Shown: positions 1-6,264 of the stretch, in pieces
Numbering within the stretch: position 1 is the first letter of the stretch
How the letters are laid out: every line of letters starts with the position of its first letter
Virus record (IMG/VR): IMGVR_UViG_3300025949_000002
Location: 1 to 60,719 of that record
Source: a virus
Length of the DNA stretch: 60,719 nt
Direction: 5' to 3' (one strand)
Program-made: the position numbers and the translations under genes
Notes under the pieces: generated by a model
Seen by the model: the letters and a program-made list of their open reading frames with translations, nothing else
Databases searched by the model: none
Told to the model about the DNA's origin: nothing

Positions 1-127
1 AGACAGTGACTAATTCCCCTCCTGTCGCTGTCCTGCATACATCTGTACCGGCACACACCGTAGCAGATCTGTCCCAAACTGACGCTTTACAAATCCTGCC
101 TTACTGAAAGCAAGCTTAGTCACAGAC
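1..127. repeat. Left copy of 127-bp direct terminal repeat
   Basis: These bases are identical to the last 127 bases of the window. A single exact repeat of 127 bp at both contig ends is what a de Bruijn assembler with k=127 leaves when a circular or circularly permuted genome closes, so the likely meaning is a complete circular map of about 60,592 bp. A true short terminal redundancy is possible but less likely. The repeat holds no convincing gene. Confidence 0.95.
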
Positions 128-490
128 TAATAGATTAACTTGATACGCGTGTGTGCGTGCGCGTCTTTAATAGGATCGCGCGCGCCTGATTGGTACAAAG
201 TGTAATTGACTGCCATATTAACAATCAGTAAATTGCATTCTGTTTAATCTTATGGATTGCACACAGAAAATAAAGTTATCAAAACGATAGACAACCGGCC
301 CCCGACCTGCTATACTGTCCAGCAGGGGAGACGTAGGCAAATGTCCACTGCCTTGAGGTGACAAAACATAACACGTCCTGGATGGTAACGATGGGAGTAC
401 AACTTTCGTTTATGATATATCGCCCCCCCCCGCTGAACATACAAAGTAGCCCGGTACCAACGCAGAATCCCCGGACCCGCGAGGCCATAG
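128..490. other. Intergenic region before the regulatory genes
   Basis: No convincing gene is seen; open frames here have poor composition. The first half is AT-rich with alternating GT/GC tracts, and a weak promoter-like TTGACT followed 17 bases later by TAAATT lies near 208-236. A small hairpin (CCTGCT / AGCAGG) lies near 306-326 and a run of ten C near 423-432. Joined across the contig ends, this makes a non-coding gap of about 670 bp, a reasonable place for an attachment or packaging site, but no such motif is recognised. Confidence 0.5.
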
Positions 491-1171
491 CTACCGCTTT
501 GGGTCGGTGGAATCGTCGGGCGGTGGGGAGAGCAGGGGCGCGTCTGGGCGGTGACGGAGGGAGCGGAGGTACGCCTGGATTTCCGACATGAGGTAGAGGT
601 TTGGGCGACCCTTTCTGGCAGGGGTGAGACCCGTGGTGCGCCGGATGTTGGACGGATGGCATTTCAGCACCGTAGCGGCCTGCTGTGTGGTCAGGAGTTC
701 GTCTCGGGAGGTGAGTCGCAGTAGTTCCACCATCTCGCGGAGAAGCGTGATGCCCTCGGGGGTGTCGGGCAGGAACTGAGCCTCGATGTGAGTCCCCTGC
801 GCTAATGTGTCCGGTTCGGTGTTCGGAAACCGGACAGGTAGTGATTGGTCGTCTCTGAACAGCACATCGAACGTCCCGGCCAGGGTCAGCGGCTTGACCG
901 TCCCGGCCTCATGGAGTAAATGCAGGCGATGAAAAATATTGATGTTTTCTTCGGGGTAGGTGGGCGGGTCGCCCTCCGCACCGAGCAGACGGCGGTTCTC
1001 CGGGATCTGAAGGTAACGGATCAGGGCGCTGCGGTTCATCCCCGTGGCCCTCACGATGTCCATCATGGTCAGCCGGTTCAAGAGGTGGCCCCCCTGACGG
1101 CTGTTTGGTTTTCGGAAACCGGACTTTCTGTGTGGCGTACTGTCCGTGTACGCTGGTTGGGGTTGTTCCAT
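491..1171 (-). CDS. Two-HTH DNA-binding protein, MerR/excisionase-like
   Basis: Predicted 226-residue regulator. Residues about 35-75 (MMDIVRATGMNRSALIRYL) look like a MerR-type winged helix, and about 160-210 (LLTTQQAATVLKCHPSNIRR) like an excisionase/MerR-like HTH, so the protein has two DNA-binding modules joined by a linker. It lies downstream of, and on the same strand as, the XRE repressor gene. The start at 1171 is the only ATG giving the full length and has no strong SD, so it is uncertain. Role in the lysogeny switch or replication control is inferred from position only. Confidence 0.6.
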   Translation of the reverse strand: MEQPQPAYTDSTPHRKSGFRKPNSRQGGHLLNRLTMMDIVRATGMNRSALIRYLQIPENRRLLGAEGDPPTYPEENINIFHRLHLLHEAGTVKPLTLAGTFDVLFRDDQSLPVRFPNTEPDTLAQGTHIEAQFLPDTPEGITLLREMVELLRLTSRDELLTTQQAATVLKCHPSNIRRTTGLTPARKGRPNLYLMSEIQAYLRSLRHRPDAPLLSPPPDDSTDPKR

Positions 1172-1249
1172 CTGCTAATGGGACCGGGACTCATATTCCA
1201 TCATGGATTGAGATTGATCGTCTTTCTATTCCGGGTTCTCCGGTGGTGT

Positions 1250-1597
1250 TCAGGCGGGGGCGAACCCGACCCGTACTGCTTCGGCGGTACGCATCATAAC
1301 CGTACGGTATCGGTCCTGATCGGCAGGATCGACCTGTGCGACCTGATAGTCCAGGAACTCTGCCAACTGCTGATTGGGCGTCCTGGCCTTGCTGAGACCC
1401 GACAGGGACAGCACGCTATCCGGCGAGATCCCGAACGCCTCCGCAACCTTGTCAATGGTCCTGACCCGTGGGTCTTCGACCTGACTGGTTTCCATATTGT
1501 TCCACTGCTGGACCGTCATCGTGCCACGCTTGGCGCATTCGGTTTGCGTCCAGTTATGGGTTTCCCTATATTCCTTAACCCATTGTCCGAAATGCAT
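1250..1597 (-). CDS. XRE-family (CI-like) transcriptional repressor
   Basis: 115-residue protein with an N-terminal Cro/CI-type HTH (residues about 2-55: FGQWVKEYRETHNWTQ, then TVQQWNNMET, then the DKVAEAFGISPDSVLSL third-helix region). A longer start exists at 1609, but GGAGG lies inside that extension five bases before the ATG at 1597, so 1597 is preferred. Divergent from the Cro-like gene at 1808, with operator-like repeats between them: the classical repressor position. No LexA/CI cleavage domain follows, so induction would need another mechanism. Confidence 0.75.
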   Translation of the reverse strand: MHFGQWVKEYRETHNWTQTECAKRGTMTVQQWNNMETSQVEDPRVRTIDKVAEAFGISPDSVLSLSGLSKARTPNQQLAEFLDYQVAQVDPADQDRYRTVMMRTAEAVRVGFAPA

Positions 1598-1640
1598 ATC
1601 TGCCTCCATAAACTGACTGTTGAGAGGATACTACAGAAGA

Positions 1641-1660
1641 GTTTCAACAAATCGTTTATA
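1641..1660. promoter_or_regulatory. Operator-like repeat O1
   Basis: GTTTCAACAAATCGTTTATA, exactly repeated at 2108-2127 and partly at 1780-1799. It contains an imperfect dyad (AAC N5 GTT). This copy lies about 45 bases upstream of the XRE repressor start and has no matching -35 box for rightward transcription, so it probably works as a binding site for one of the two switch regulators, perhaps autoregulatory. Inferred from repetition and placement. Confidence 0.6.
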
Positions 1661-1706
1661 TTATGTGCGTTTATGGCCTTCCGTGTCAAGAAATGGGGGT
1701 GTGTAA

Positions 1707-1722
1707 TAGATAACACTATCTA
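1707..1722. promoter_or_regulatory. Perfect 16-bp dyad in the divergent switch region
   Basis: TAGATA ACAC TATCTA is a perfect inverted repeat midway between the divergent HTH genes. It is unrelated to the GTTTCAACA repeats, so a second regulator may use it. Function inferred. Confidence 0.45.
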
Positions 1723-1772
1723 ATGATATAGAGATATGGCGACACCCGGTACAGGATTTTTTCAACTGAGTA

Positions 1773-1801
1773 TTGACAAGTTTCAACAGATTGATTATAC
1801 T
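1773..1801 (+). promoter_or_regulatory. Rightward sigma70 promoter of the Cro-like gene, with operator O2
   Basis: TTGACA (1773-1778), 17-base spacer, TATACT (1796-1801). The spacer holds the second operator-like copy (GTTTCAACAGATTGATTATA, 1780-1799), so a bound repressor would occlude polymerase. Transcription should begin about 1808, exactly on an ATG, which would make the message leaderless or nearly so, as for lambda cI from PRM. Confidence 0.75.
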
Positions 1802-1807
1802 AGGAGT

Positions 1808-2071
1808 ATGGAAAAGACGATGACGACCATTACGCGCAAAAGGAAGTTTCAGACCCTTCGGCCTCGCGAGTTACCCAACCGGGTACGGGAATACAGGATC
1901 AAAAAAGGCGTTTCGTTACGCGAATGCGGTCTGTACGTCGGCGTGACCGCACAGGCCATTTTCCAGGCGGAAACGAAGGACCGGGGGCTCATCACCGACA
2001 AGTGGCTCCTGCTCGCCTCGTTCCTGGAGTGCGAACTGTCGATCCTGAAGTCAAAGCCCCATCCCCCCTAG
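1808..2071 (+). CDS. Cro-like HTH regulator
   Basis: 87-residue protein with an XRE-like HTH at about residues 20-80: PNRVREYRIKKGVSLRECG, then the turn VGVTAQAIFQAETKD. The first 20 residues are basic. Two starts are possible: ATG 1808, which coincides with the predicted transcription start, and ATG 1820, which lies 13 bases after AGGAG. It is the first rightward gene of the switch, opposite the XRE repressor, so a Cro-like role is likely. HTH class is clear; biological role is inferred. Confidence 0.65.
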   Translation: MEKTMTTITRKRKFQTLRPRELPNRVREYRIKKGVSLRECGLYVGVTAQAIFQAETKDRGLITDKWLLLASFLECELSILKSKPHPP

Positions 2072-2100
2072 TTTTATTTTCCCGGAATATCAATATACTA

Positions 2101-2129
2101 TTGACAAGTTTCAACAAATCGTTTATAAT
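2101..2129 (+). promoter_or_regulatory. Consensus sigma70 promoter with operator O3
   Basis: TTGACA (2101-2106), 17-base spacer, TATAAT (2124-2129): a perfect consensus. The third operator-like copy (2108-2127) fills the spacer and overlaps the -10 box. It should drive the early rightward genes from 2163 and be blocked by the repressor that reads O1 and O2. Confidence 0.85.
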
Positions 2130-2162
2130 AGGGTATCACTTCGAAACCGCAGGAGATACCCG

Positions 2163-2582
2163 ATGCAGACGACCCAGACCAAAACCCTATTCCGGCAGAA
2201 CTACCGCGTACGGCTCATCGTGGGCCTGTCCGACACCGTGGAGGTTCGGAACGCAGACGGCAAGATCTACCGGGTGCAGCCGATGAAGAATCAATGCTCC
2301 TGCCCCGCTACCCGCGTCTGCAAGCACCTGCGGGAACTGCCGGTCCTGATGGACGAGCAGCGTGCCCTATGGGCGGAGTTGGCCGCACGGGAGACGGATG
2401 AGGTTCTGGGGGAGAGACTGAACTCCTTGGCCTGGAACCTCCGGGCGGTGGCTGATCGGTTCTGGGGTGCGGGTGAGATGTCGATTGATCGTCGGTATGA
2501 GGGTGGGGCGGCGGTGACGGTTCGGCCCGAGCGTGGGACCGCGGCGGCGGCGATGGCGACGGAGAGAAGGTTGGCAGCATGA
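2163..2582 (+). CDS. SWIM-type zinc finger protein
   Basis: 139 residues. Residues about 38-60 carry the SWIM pattern CxCxnCxH (KNQCSCPATRVCKHL), a zinc-binding fold found in DNA- and protein-binding contexts. The rest is unassigned, with an alanine/arginine-rich tail. First gene after the strongest early promoter, with AGGAG before the ATG, and coupled to the next gene by ATGA overlap. Early expression is inferred from the promoter; the target is unknown. Confidence 0.7.
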   Translation: MQTTQTKTLFRQNYRVRLIVGLSDTVEVRNADGKIYRVQPMKNQCSCPATRVCKHLRELPVLMDEQRALWAELAARETDEVLGERLNSLAWNLRAVADRFWGAGEMSIDRRYEGGAAVTVRPERGTAAAAMATERRLAA

Positions 2583-2812
2583 GCGATACCACGACGGTGC
2601 GTTTCCCGGCCCGGAGTGAGGTGTGGTTTGCGCCGAAGTCGGTTGCGAGTCACTACACCGCCCAGGTGCGGGCACAGAAGGCAGGCAAGTCATATTACGT
2701 GATGCAGGATGCGCCGGAAAATCCCGTGTTGCATTCCGTCACTGGTCGAGTCACCTGCACCGTTGCGGACCTGATCGACGACAGGAGCGCCCCCAATGCC
2801 CTACAGTCCTAA
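2579..2812 (+). CDS. Hypothetical early protein
   Basis: 77 residues, not recognised. Starts by ATGA overlap with the SWIM gene. Mixed beta-type composition (VRFPARSEVWFAPKS; GKSYYVMQDA) without membrane segments or cysteines. Overlaps the next gene by 17 bases, so it lies within a coupled operon. Confidence 0.55.
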   Translation: MSDTTTVRFPARSEVWFAPKSVASHYTAQVRAQKAGKSYYVMQDAPENPVLHSVTGRVTCTVADLIDDRSAPNALQS

Positions 2813-3053
2813 GACCCAGGCACAACGCGACGGCGCGCGGGTGATGCACATCGCGCTAGAGAGTGTGGCGGCCCATTTCGCCCACCGGGGGAGTTGTTTG
2901 AGGTGCATATCGATTCTGCACTGCCAAGAGGGCGACCGCCTCTCCTCCCTCGCCCGTCACCACACGGGTCTGGCTCTGGAGACGGTCGGGAAGTTGGAAG
3001 CGGAAGGAAGAGCGAAGAAGAAAACGACCAAAGGAGACGATGCCCCATGCTGA
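2796..3053 (+). CDS. Hypothetical small protein, possible wHTH
   Basis: 85 residues, not recognised. The middle (LSSLARHHTGLALETVGKLE) resembles the helix-turn-helix of small winged-helix proteins, and two close cysteines (CLRC) precede it. Ends by overlapping the ATG at 3047. The HTH reading is only a pattern impression. Confidence 0.5.
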   Translation: MPYSPKTQAQRDGARVMHIALESVAAHFAHRGSCLRCISILHCQEGDRLSSLARHHTGLALETVGKLEAEGRAKKKTTKGDDAPC

Positions 3054-3178
3054 CGATTGAAACCAACACCGAAGAGATGGTGATCTCCGTGCCCGCCTGC
3101 ATGATCGATGCCCTGCCGGAACTGATCTCCCTCTGCCGAAAGTGGTATCTCGCGGAGCAGGACAAGATCCGGGCGTAG
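3047..3178 (+). CDS. Small protein ending at an in-frame amber codon
   Basis: 43 residues (starts MLTIETNTEEMVISVPACM), preceded by AAAGGAG. It stops at TAG 3176-3178, but the same frame stays open for 47 more codons, has protein-like composition, and ends with a TGA that overlaps the ATG of the next gene (ATGA at 3319-3322). That spacing is the rule in this operon, so the amber may interrupt one 90-residue gene. No function recognised. Confidence 0.5.
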   Translation: MLTIETNTEEMVISVPACMIDALPELISLCRKWYLAEQDKIRA

Positions 3179-3322
3179 CAGCGGCGGTGCGAATCCGGTT
3201 ACGACCGCGACGAGTTGCAGCGCGAATGGGATGAAATTGACGATGAGTGTTTCGCACTCCTGATGCAGGCGAGTTATCTCGGCGTGGCGGTGGAGCAGTG
3301 CCACGAAAGGAAAGCAGCATGA
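3179..3322 (+). other. Open extension after the TAG at 3176
   Basis: Forty-seven sense codons in frame with the upstream ORF (includes GYDRDELQREWDEIDDE and FALLMQASYLGVAVEQ), acidic and amphipathic like a real protein. There is no in-frame ATG or GTG near its start; the earliest alternative is TTG 3215 without an SD. The amber context is TAG CAG C, matching only the CAR half of the tobamovirus-type leaky motif (CARYYA). Readthrough, an amber mutation or a sequencing error are all possible. Confidence 0.4.
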
Positions 3323-3564
3323 GCGAGAAACTGGAGTGCCTCATTATCTCGGTTTGCCGCCTGCATCCTGACGGTACGTTCCTCCCTGGCGCGATCGTGG
3401 CGTGTCGGGAGATGGCGGCGTGCAGCCCTGAGAGGACTGAGGCGGTGCTGAAACGCTGCATTCAGCAGGGAATCACCGCCTCCGACATTTACGCCGCCTG
3501 GAATGACGACAACGACCGCAGGGTGACGGCAACCCTGAACCAACTGGAGGCTCGCACAGCATGA
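3319..3564 (+). CDS. Hypothetical early protein
   Basis: 81 residues (begins MSEKLECLIISVCRLHPDG), with predicted helices toward the C-terminus (TEAVLKRCIQQGITASDIY). ATGA-coupled at both ends: to the preceding open frame and to the cytosine methyltransferase. Not recognised. Confidence 0.55.
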   Translation: MSEKLECLIISVCRLHPDGTFLPGAIVACREMAACSPERTEAVLKRCIQQGITASDIYAAWNDDNDRRVTATLNQLEARTA

Positions 3565-4271
3565 GACGACCTCGGCTCCTAGACCTTTTTTGCCGCGCTG
3601 CGGGGGCAGGGATGGGCTATTACCGCGCAGGCTTTGACGTGACAGGCATCGACATAGAGGCGCAGCCTAATCATCCTGGAGTGGGTTTGTACGGCATGGA
3701 GGGGATGCAGTTTATCCAGGCAGACGCGCTGGAGTATCTGCGGGAGTGCGGACAGTGCTTTGATGCTATCCATGCCTCCCCGCCATGTCAGGGGTTTACA
3801 CAGGTGGCGGCGTTGGGTAAAGCCCGCAACGGTTCCTATCGAGAGCATCAGAACCTGATAGATCCTGTTCGGGAACTGCTTATCAAAATCGGGAAGCCCT
3901 ACATAATCGAGAACGTTCCGGGCGCACCGCTTCACAATCCCGCGATGCTTTGCGGTTCGATGTTTCCCGCGCTGCGCGTCTACCGCCACCGGCTATTTGA
4001 GACGAACTGGAACCTGGTCGCGCCGCCCCATGTTCCCCACCGGGACAAGACGCCTTCTGCGGGAAATGGTGTTTCGCCGAAGGGATATATCAGTGTTTGC
4101 GGTACTGGAGGTGTGCGTGGAATGGTCGAACCGGACATAACCCGATATTGGCAGATGGCAATGGGTATTGACTGGATGGGCAGGGATGACCTCGCGCAAG
4201 CGATCCCGCCCGCATACACTGAACTGATCGGAAAACAACTGATTGCGCTTCTGGAGGCCCGCACAGCATGA
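3561..4271 (+). CDS. DNA (cytosine-5) methyltransferase, short phage type
   Basis: Transfers methyl from S-adenosylmethionine to cytosine C5 in DNA. Motif I (LLDLFCRAAGAGMGYYRAGF) binds SAM, motif IV has the catalytic cysteine (ASPPCQGF, about residues 72-79), motif VI is ENVPGA (about 117), and the last motifs (IPPAYTELIGKQL) close the fold. At 236 residues it is shorter than typical 330-residue Dcm enzymes, so its target-recognition region is compact. A related enzyme is encoded at 59445-60089. Likely protects phage DNA from host restriction; sequence specificity unknown. Confidence 0.9.
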   Translation: MRRPRLLDLFCRAAGAGMGYYRAGFDVTGIDIEAQPNHPGVGLYGMEGMQFIQADALEYLRECGQCFDAIHASPPCQGFTQVAALGKARNGSYREHQNLIDPVRELLIKIGKPYIIENVPGAPLHNPAMLCGSMFPALRVYRHRLFETNWNLVAPPHVPHRDKTPSAGNGVSPKGYISVCGTGGVRGMVEPDITRYWQMAMGIDWMGRDDLAQAIPPAYTELIGKQLIALLEARTA

Positions 4272-4600
4272 GAACTCAAGACATCACTATCCATATCCCC
4301 TTCCGGTCCCTCCGTGGCGTCGTCGGCACTTGTACGGCCCGCCGCGCTGTGGAACGGGCGATTGAGAACAAGTTCGGCAAGGGATCGGAGGCGTGGCTGA
4401 GAGACAAAATCACGGTGTTCCCGAGCCTGCCCGCTACCTCTTCGCTCTCCTTCGAGATCCCGGAGGAAGTGCTGGACTGGCTGGAGTCCACCGATGAGCG
4501 GGACTGCACGTTCGTCCTGCGGGGTGTTCCGGGGTGGTTTCTCTCCTGTGGTGTCACTGCGCTGGCGGGTGCGGAAGTGGCGGGGAGGATCGCGGCATGA
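4268..4600 (+). CDS. Hypothetical protein after the methyltransferase
   Basis: 110 residues, not recognised. ATGA-coupled to the methyltransferase and to the next gene. Soluble alpha/beta composition with a conserved-looking middle (EIPEEVLDWLESTDERDCT) and a glycine-rich C-terminus. Association with the methyltransferase is by position only. Confidence 0.55.
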   Translation: MRTQDITIHIPFRSLRGVVGTCTARRAVERAIENKFGKGSEAWLRDKITVFPSLPATSSLSFEIPEEVLDWLESTDERDCTFVLRGVPGWFLSCGVTALAGAEVAGRIAA

Positions 4601-4818
4601 AGCGAAACCCCACACAGGCCGATCTCTGCGCGGATCTGGAGCGGCGGGTGTCTGTATCCGCCGTCAAGACGATCCGACGCTGTACGGCCCTCCTGATCGC
4701 GGAGGAGAGAGAGCGAGACGGGGAGACGACGCGCTACAACCCTGCAAAACTCCCGACGCGACCGCTTGACCTCGCGCAGTATGCTGACCAACTCTGGAGA
4801 GGAGAGCACACGCAATGA
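4597..4818 (+). CDS. Hypothetical small helical protein
   Basis: 73 residues beginning MKRNPTQADLCADLERRV; chosen start overlaps the previous stop (ATGA). Charged helices (LLIAEERERDGETTRY). Not recognised. Confidence 0.5.
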   Translation: MKRNPTQADLCADLERRVSVSAVKTIRRCTALLIAEERERDGETTRYNPAKLPTRPLDLAQYADQLWRGEHTQ

Positions 4819-5198
4819 AACTCGATCCCGAAAACGCCTGTTGCCCGCTCTGTGGCCGGACTGTCGAATGCGCCTGCAATCTTGGCGCGTATGAGGCCGC
4901 GCAGCAAGCACACGATGACAAGTGTGTGCAGACGATCCTCCGCGACGCGCTGCCCCGCACCCACGGCAGCGCCACGACGCCCGCCCACAAACTGCGCCGC
5001 TACCGCCCGGCCCGGACGCCCTGGCGTGGTGCTGGTGTCCACGCCTTGACGGAGGGCGTGGTGATGATCCTGGTGGGCATGGCGGCGGTAGGGTTGCTCG
5101 TTCTGTTTGTCAGGATAGCGGCGGCGGGCCTGGACGCCGACTACTCCCGGCAGCGTAGCATCACCGATGAGGCGATCAGGAGGAACGTCAGCCGATGA
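4815..5198 (+). CDS. Zinc-motif membrane protein
   Basis: 127 residues. N-terminal cysteines form a ribbon-like motif (CCPLCGRTVECAC, residues 9-21). A hydrophobic segment at about residues 82-103 (VVMILVGMAAVGLLVLFV) is a single transmembrane helix, followed by a charged tail. ATGA-coupled on both sides. Function unknown; probably anchors in the inner membrane. Confidence 0.55.
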   Translation: MKLDPENACCPLCGRTVECACNLGAYEAAQQAHDDKCVQTILRDALPRTHGSATTPAHKLRRYRPARTPWRGAGVHALTEGVVMILVGMAAVGLLVLFVRIAAAGLDADYSRQRSITDEAIRRNVSR

Positions 5199-5356
5199 GG
5201 GAACTGACGCAAGAGGAACTGATTGAGGCGCAACGGAGGTTTGATCGAATCACCGAGATCCGTAAAGCGATGGCAGATGAAATGAACAGGCATTTTCAAT
5301 CCATGACGGCACTTAACTTGCTCCTATGCAAAGTCACCGATAACCCGTCCATGTGA
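5195..5356 (+). CDS. Small hypothetical protein
   Basis: 53 residues, beginning MRELTQEELIEAQRRFDR; helical and charged. The start overlaps the previous stop (ATGA) and AGGAGG lies 14-19 bases upstream. Last gene of this coupled early chain before the RNA-like region. Not recognised. Confidence 0.55.
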   Translation: MRELTQEELIEAQRRFDRITEIRKAMADEMNRHFQSMTALNLLLCKVTDNPSM

Positions 5357-5361
5357 CGATC

Positions 5362-5427
5362 ACCAGAGGGGCAGACGGTTGGTCGCCGTCGCTTAAACGA
5401 AAGAACGTAAAATTAGCGCCCTCTGGT
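5362..5427. ncRNA. Candidate three-way-junction RNA element
   Basis: ACCAGAGGG (5362-5370) pairs exactly with CCCTCTGGT (5419-5427) and encloses two stems: GACGG/CCGTC (5374-5378/5386-5390, 7-base loop) and GCTTAA/TTAGC (5391-5396/5413-5417). The whole is a compact 66-base fold in a gap without genes. Known ribozyme cores (hammerhead, twister) are not present. Could be a leader element of the gene at 5542 or a small RNA. Confidence 0.4.
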
Positions 5428-5438
5428 TTACCTCCGCT

Positions 5439-5484
5439 GTCCGGTCGTGGTAATCAGCACACGCCGGAAACCGGCAGACCGGAC
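5439..5484. ncRNA. Second structured element, nested hairpins
   Basis: GTCCGGT (5439-5445) pairs with ACCGGAC (5478-5484) and encloses GCCGG AAA CCGGC (5463-5475). It follows the three-way junction and ends 57 bases before the ATG of the next gene, so it may belong to that gene's leader. Function unknown. Confidence 0.35.
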
Positions 5485-5541
5485 GGGGGAGGGAAGTTGT
5501 TCTGCTGCAAATTAAAATGTGCGACCACAAAGGAGAAAAAC

Positions 5542-5721
5542 ATGTTTGATTTTATCGACATGACCGAAGCAACAACGGGCTTTCCAATAGCAGTCAAGCC
5601 AATGGAAATCAAGATGCTGGTTGCTTCTTCGATAGGTACTCAGGTACATGCGGGCGGGTGTGCCTACTTCGTCAAGGAGAGCATCGAAGAGATCAAGGCT
5701 ATGTGCAAGAAGGGCCTGTAA
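5542..5721 (+). CDS. FlbD-like small protein
   Basis: 59 residues with AAAGGAG six bases before the ATG. The pattern of short beta strands ending in AYFVKESIEEIKAMC resembles the FlbD family, small proteins with a final VKES-VEEV motif that also turn up in phages. The function of phage copies is unknown. It stands alone between two non-coding, structured segments. Confidence 0.55.
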   Translation: MFDFIDMTEATTGFPIAVKPMEIKMLVASSIGTQVHAGGCAYFVKESIEEIKAMCKKGL

Positions 5722-5747
5722 TTTACTCCGCTTTCGTCTGCAATCCA

Positions 5748-5840
5748 GGCGGGATGGCAACGGGAATAGACACCGTAGGTTCAGGCACTGTATCCGCAAA
5801 AACAGTGCGACTTATCCAGAGTTGATCGGAACGAAGGTGC
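5748..5840 (+). pseudogene. Degenerate tRNA-Leu-like sequence
   Basis: From 5748 the order GGCGGGA, TGG, a D-loop-like run ending in ATAGACACC, then an anticodon-loop-like TTCAGGC (CAG anticodon, T33 and G37 in place) follows the layout of phage tRNA-Leu. A variable-arm-like segment comes next, but the T arm and the 3' acceptor strand cannot be found, and the anticodon stem has a mismatch and wobbles. Best read as a decayed tRNA gene; the right limit is approximate. Confidence 0.35.
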
Positions 5841-5951
5841 CTGCCGTGAATAGAGCGGTTCTGGGCCGGGACAGACGACGGGGAGGTTACTGACCGACTG
5901 TGAAAGCAGCGGATTGAAGCCCCTGCCAGCGAGGAGCACCCGGCACTACCA

Positions 5952-6008
5952 GCCCCTTAACTCAGAGGTAGAGACACGATGCGCGGAGTTCGATTCTCCG
6001 CAGGGGCC
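5952..6008 (+). tRNA. tRNA-like RNA without anticodon arm
   Basis: Acceptor GCCCCTT (5952-5958) pairs at six of seven positions with CAGGGGC (6001-6007). The D arm CTC AGAGGTA GAG has the canonical loop with GG, and the T arm CGGAG TTCGATT CTCCG is perfect. Only ten bases separate D arm and T arm, where a full tRNA has about 23, so the anticodon stem-loop is absent. It cannot decode; it could be a deletion relic or a tRNA mimic. Confidence 0.5.
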
Positions 6009-6115
6009 TTGCAGGGGAAGTCGGGGACAGTTGGATAGGTGGGAGGTGGTGTCGATGCCTCCGAATGGGCTTCACGCCCCGAAAATGCCAGAAGGTCCGA
6101 CGCACCCTGCATTGA

Positions 6116-6186
6116 TTTCTGTAGCATAAGCGCTAGTGCACCCGGCACGCATCGGGGGGAGTGAGGTTAGAGTCCTCACCGGAAAG
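6116..6186 (+). pseudogene. tRNA-like sequence with aberrant anticodon loop
   Basis: T arm TGAGG TTAGAGT CCTCA is regular, with A where C56 is expected. Acceptor TTTCTGT pairs with CCGGAAA with wobble and one mismatch. A weak D stem GCA/TGC lacks the GG pair, and CCCGG/CGGGG could close an anticodon arm but with a G-G mismatch and A instead of U33. Probably decayed or non-decoding. Confidence 0.35.
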
Positions 6187-6188
6187 GG

Positions 6189-6264
6189 ACGCTTGGAGCC
6201 TGCATGATTAGGGCACCCTCTCTGCAGGGAGGTAGGAGACCGGGTTTGATTCCCGGCAAGCGTA
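6189..6264 (+). tRNA. tRNA-like gene, possible anticodon TGC
   Basis: Acceptor ACGCTTG and CAAGCGT pair perfectly over seven bases, and the T arm is CCGGG TTTGATT CCCGG. D stem GCC/GGC encloses an 11-base loop lacking the usual GG. The anticodon arm CCCTC TCTGCAG GGAGG has one mismatch and C instead of U33; if used, the anticodon would be UGC (Ala). Closest to a working tRNA in the array, but its core tertiary contacts are abnormal. No CCA is encoded. Confidence 0.5.

Noticed and set aside
1-127. Natural short direct terminal repeats of a packaged genome
   Set aside because: The exact length of 127 equals a common assembler k-mer, so an assembly overlap of a circular map is the simpler reading; true ends cannot be seen from sequence.
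279-662. Leftward open frame of 127 codons and a rightward frame 358-591
   Set aside because: Proline/histidine-rich composition typical of antisense frames, partly antisense to the HTH gene's end, no SD; not called as genes.
3047-3322. Genome-wide TAG reassignment to a sense codon
   Set aside because: Many well-defined late genes (portal, protease, chaperone, coiled-coil and endolysin genes) end in TAG at sensible places, so TAG is a normal stop.
5362-5427. Hammerhead or twister ribozyme
   Set aside because: The three-way junction lacks the CUGAUGA/GAAA core and the twister conserved loops.
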